From: Candidatus Bandiella numerosa
Lineage (GTDB): Bacteria > Pseudomonadota > Alphaproteobacteria > Rickettsiales > Midichloriaceae
NCBI RefSeq assembly: GCF_029981845.1
Contig: NZ_CP104164.1
Coordinates: 620,001 to 684,000 of the forward strand
Direction: 5' to 3'
Length of the DNA: 64,000 nucleotides
Shown: one piece after another, positions 63,175 to 64,000 of the stretch
How the letters are laid out: every line of letters starts with the position of its first letter
How positions within the stretch are numbered: the stretch's first letter is position 1
Notes under the pieces: model-generated
Databases searched by the model: none
What the model was told of the DNA's origin: nothing
Seen by the model: the letters and a program-made list of their open reading frames with translations, nothing else
Position numbers and translations under genes: made by a program

Positions 63175-63789
63175 CTACAATATTTTTTCCTTGATAATTT
63201 TGATTATTTGGGCATTTACATCTGCTATTTTTTTATTACCGTCAATGATGAATACTCTATCATTGTTTTCGTGTGCAATTTTTAAGTATCCAGATCGGAT
63301 TATTTTGTAAAAATCTTTTGGTTTTGTGTCATAAATATTATTATTAACTCTTTTTGTGCACATTCTCTTTTCAATTTCATCTTCAGGAATATCGATTAAA
63401 AAAGTTAAATCTGGTTCAAATGCACCTATAATTAGTTCCTTAATAGTTTTTAAAATATTAGCATCTAGACCTTTGTAATAACCTTGGTAGCATATGGATG
63501 AATCGTAAAATCTGTCCGATAAAACATAATATCCCTGTTGAAGTTTTTTCTTTATTAAGTTGTCAACGTGGTCCTTTCTAGCGGCAGAGACTAATAGATA
63601 TTCAGTCAGTGGGTCTTTAATTTCTTTGAATGACAATATTAGTTCTCTGATTTTTTCTGCGAGCTCTGTTCCACCTGGCTCCCTAGTTAAAAACACCTTG
63701 TGATTATTTATTTTAAAATGTTCTTTGAGTAGTTGTATTTGTGTTGATTTTCCACAGAAGTCACATCCTTCAAATGTTATGAATTTCAT
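63175..63789 (-). CDS. tmk: Thymidylate kinase
   Basis: Tmk phosphorylates dTMP to dTDP. The 204-residue protein has the P-loop FEGCDFCGKSTQIQLL, the base-binding REPGGTELAEKIRELIL, LSDRFYDSSICYQG, and the lid region. The P-loop reads EGCDFCGKST where EGIDGSGKTT is usual, so a glycine is replaced by phenylalanine and a cysteine is present. Divergent from virB3. Confidence 0.93.
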   Translation of the reverse strand: MKFITFEGCDFCGKSTQIQLLKEHFKINNHKVFLTREPGGTELAEKIRELILSFKEIKDPLTEYLLVSAARKDHVDNLIKKKLQQGYYVLSDRFYDSSICYQGYYKGLDANILKTIKELIIGAFEPDLTFLIDIPEDEIEKRMCTKRVNNNIYDTKPKDFYKIIRSGYLKIAHENNDRVFIIDGNKKIADVNAQIIKIIKEKIL

Positions 63790-63825
63790 TTCTAAATTAA
63801 AATATTTATTTTTGTAAAATATAAC

Positions 63826-63854
63826 TTGTGCTCAAAGAATCAAGTAGTTACTAT
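63826..63854 (+). promoter_or_regulatory. Possible virB3 promoter
   Basis: TTGTGC (63826-63831) and TACTAT (63849-63854) are spaced by 17 bases and end 26 bases before the virB3 start. The matches are moderate (four and five of six). This gap must contain both this promoter and that of tmk. Confidence 0.3.
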
Positions 63855-63880
63855 AAATTATGTGATTTTTTTGAAGTATT

Positions 63881-64000
63881 ATGCCTGGATCTTTAAATAC
63901 TGACCACCTTTTTGTAGGATTAACGAGACCGCCACTTCTCTTTGGTGTGAGTTATAATTTTTTTATAGTTAATGCGCTTGTCTGTATGTTGATGTATATC
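63881..64000 (+). CDS. virB3: Type IV secretion protein VirB3 (N-terminus, runs off window)
   Basis: The first 40 codons of a gene that leaves the right edge. The product starts MPGSLNTDHLFVGLTRPPLL followed by FGVSYNFFIVNALV, closely similar to the N-terminus of rickettsial VirB3: the LFVGLTRPP motif before a first membrane helix. VirB3 is an inner-membrane component of type IV secretion systems and is normally followed by virB4. Its presence makes effector proteins in the window plausible. Confidence 0.92.
   Translation, partial: MPGSLNTDHLFVGLTRPPLLFGVSYNFFIVNALVCMLMYI

Overview
This is an AT-rich chromosomal segment of an alphaproteobacterium, most probably a member of the Rickettsiales. 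The evidence is a VirB3 start at the right edge, an alphaproteobacterial initiator tRNA, rickettsial-type FlgE, porin, TAXI-binding and M16 protease genes, scattered housekeeping operons (nuoI, gyrA, dnaA, tolB each away from their usual partners), palindromic repeat elements in gaps, and an ankyrin protein. Genes for peptidoglycan (mltG, murG), lipopolysaccharide (kdsB), an outer-membrane porin and a flagellar hook protein argue against an Anaplasmataceae-type reduced envelope. A flagellated, Midichloriaceae-like or deep-branching Rickettsiales member fits, but the genus cannot be fixed from this window.

Layout. 1-3130 (+): end of transketolase, then rnhB, mltG, rsmD, closed by two tandem hairpins. 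3312-11602 (-): gltP-ribD-prmC-nuoI, then rpmF-plsX-fabH and a small lipoprotein, with a DEAD-box helicase upstream. 12060-13834 (+): folE and ftsY. 13841-16327 (-): patatin-like lipoprotein, then glyA immediately behind a tRNA-Leu. 16454-25817: ruvA, initiator tRNA, an MFS transporter and aatA on -, then miaB, an M48 protease, leuS and a CpoB-like protein on +. 25953-30089 (-): plsC-kdsB and an 887-residue secreted repeat protein. 30169-32793 (+): hemH-lipB-thioredoxin-coiled coil. 32954-40430 (+): orphan protein, dnaA, Bax-inhibitor-1 family protein, gyrA-tolB. 40453-47714 (-): CADD-type pABA synthase, porin, DsbA-like, rdgB, pcm, flgE, rluD. 48011-54896 (+): nrdR-murG, ankyrin/kinase-like protein, M16 protease, quinone oxidoreductase, cupin, BOF protein. 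55071-57593 (-): nrdB-tatD-MBL hydrolase. 57780-59635 (+): udk-nupC. 59817-63789 (-): DUF924, an orphan membrane protein inside a repeat-bounded island, a TAXI binding protein and tmk. 63881 onward (+): virB3.

How the genes fit together. plsX, fabH and plsC supply phospholipid synthesis. folE plus the CADD-type enzyme suggest de novo folate synthesis with a non-canonical source of p-aminobenzoate. nupC and udk import and phosphorylate pyrimidine nucleosides, while nrdB, nrdR and tmk serve dNTP supply. The ankyrin protein has a C-terminal half with kinase-like motifs and is a candidate substrate of the type IV secretion system whose virB3 begins at the right edge.

The accessory interest lies in the gaps: a palindromic element of about 110 bp present twice in opposite orientation (one copy abutting the flgE stop), a second palindromic element of about 140 bp after murG, an island bounded by 90-bp inverted repeats that carries a degenerate group II intron 3' end and an orphan membrane protein, and a decayed duplication after the quinone oxidoreductase. 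All functional calls come from reading the sequence and remembered family motifs; no searches were run.
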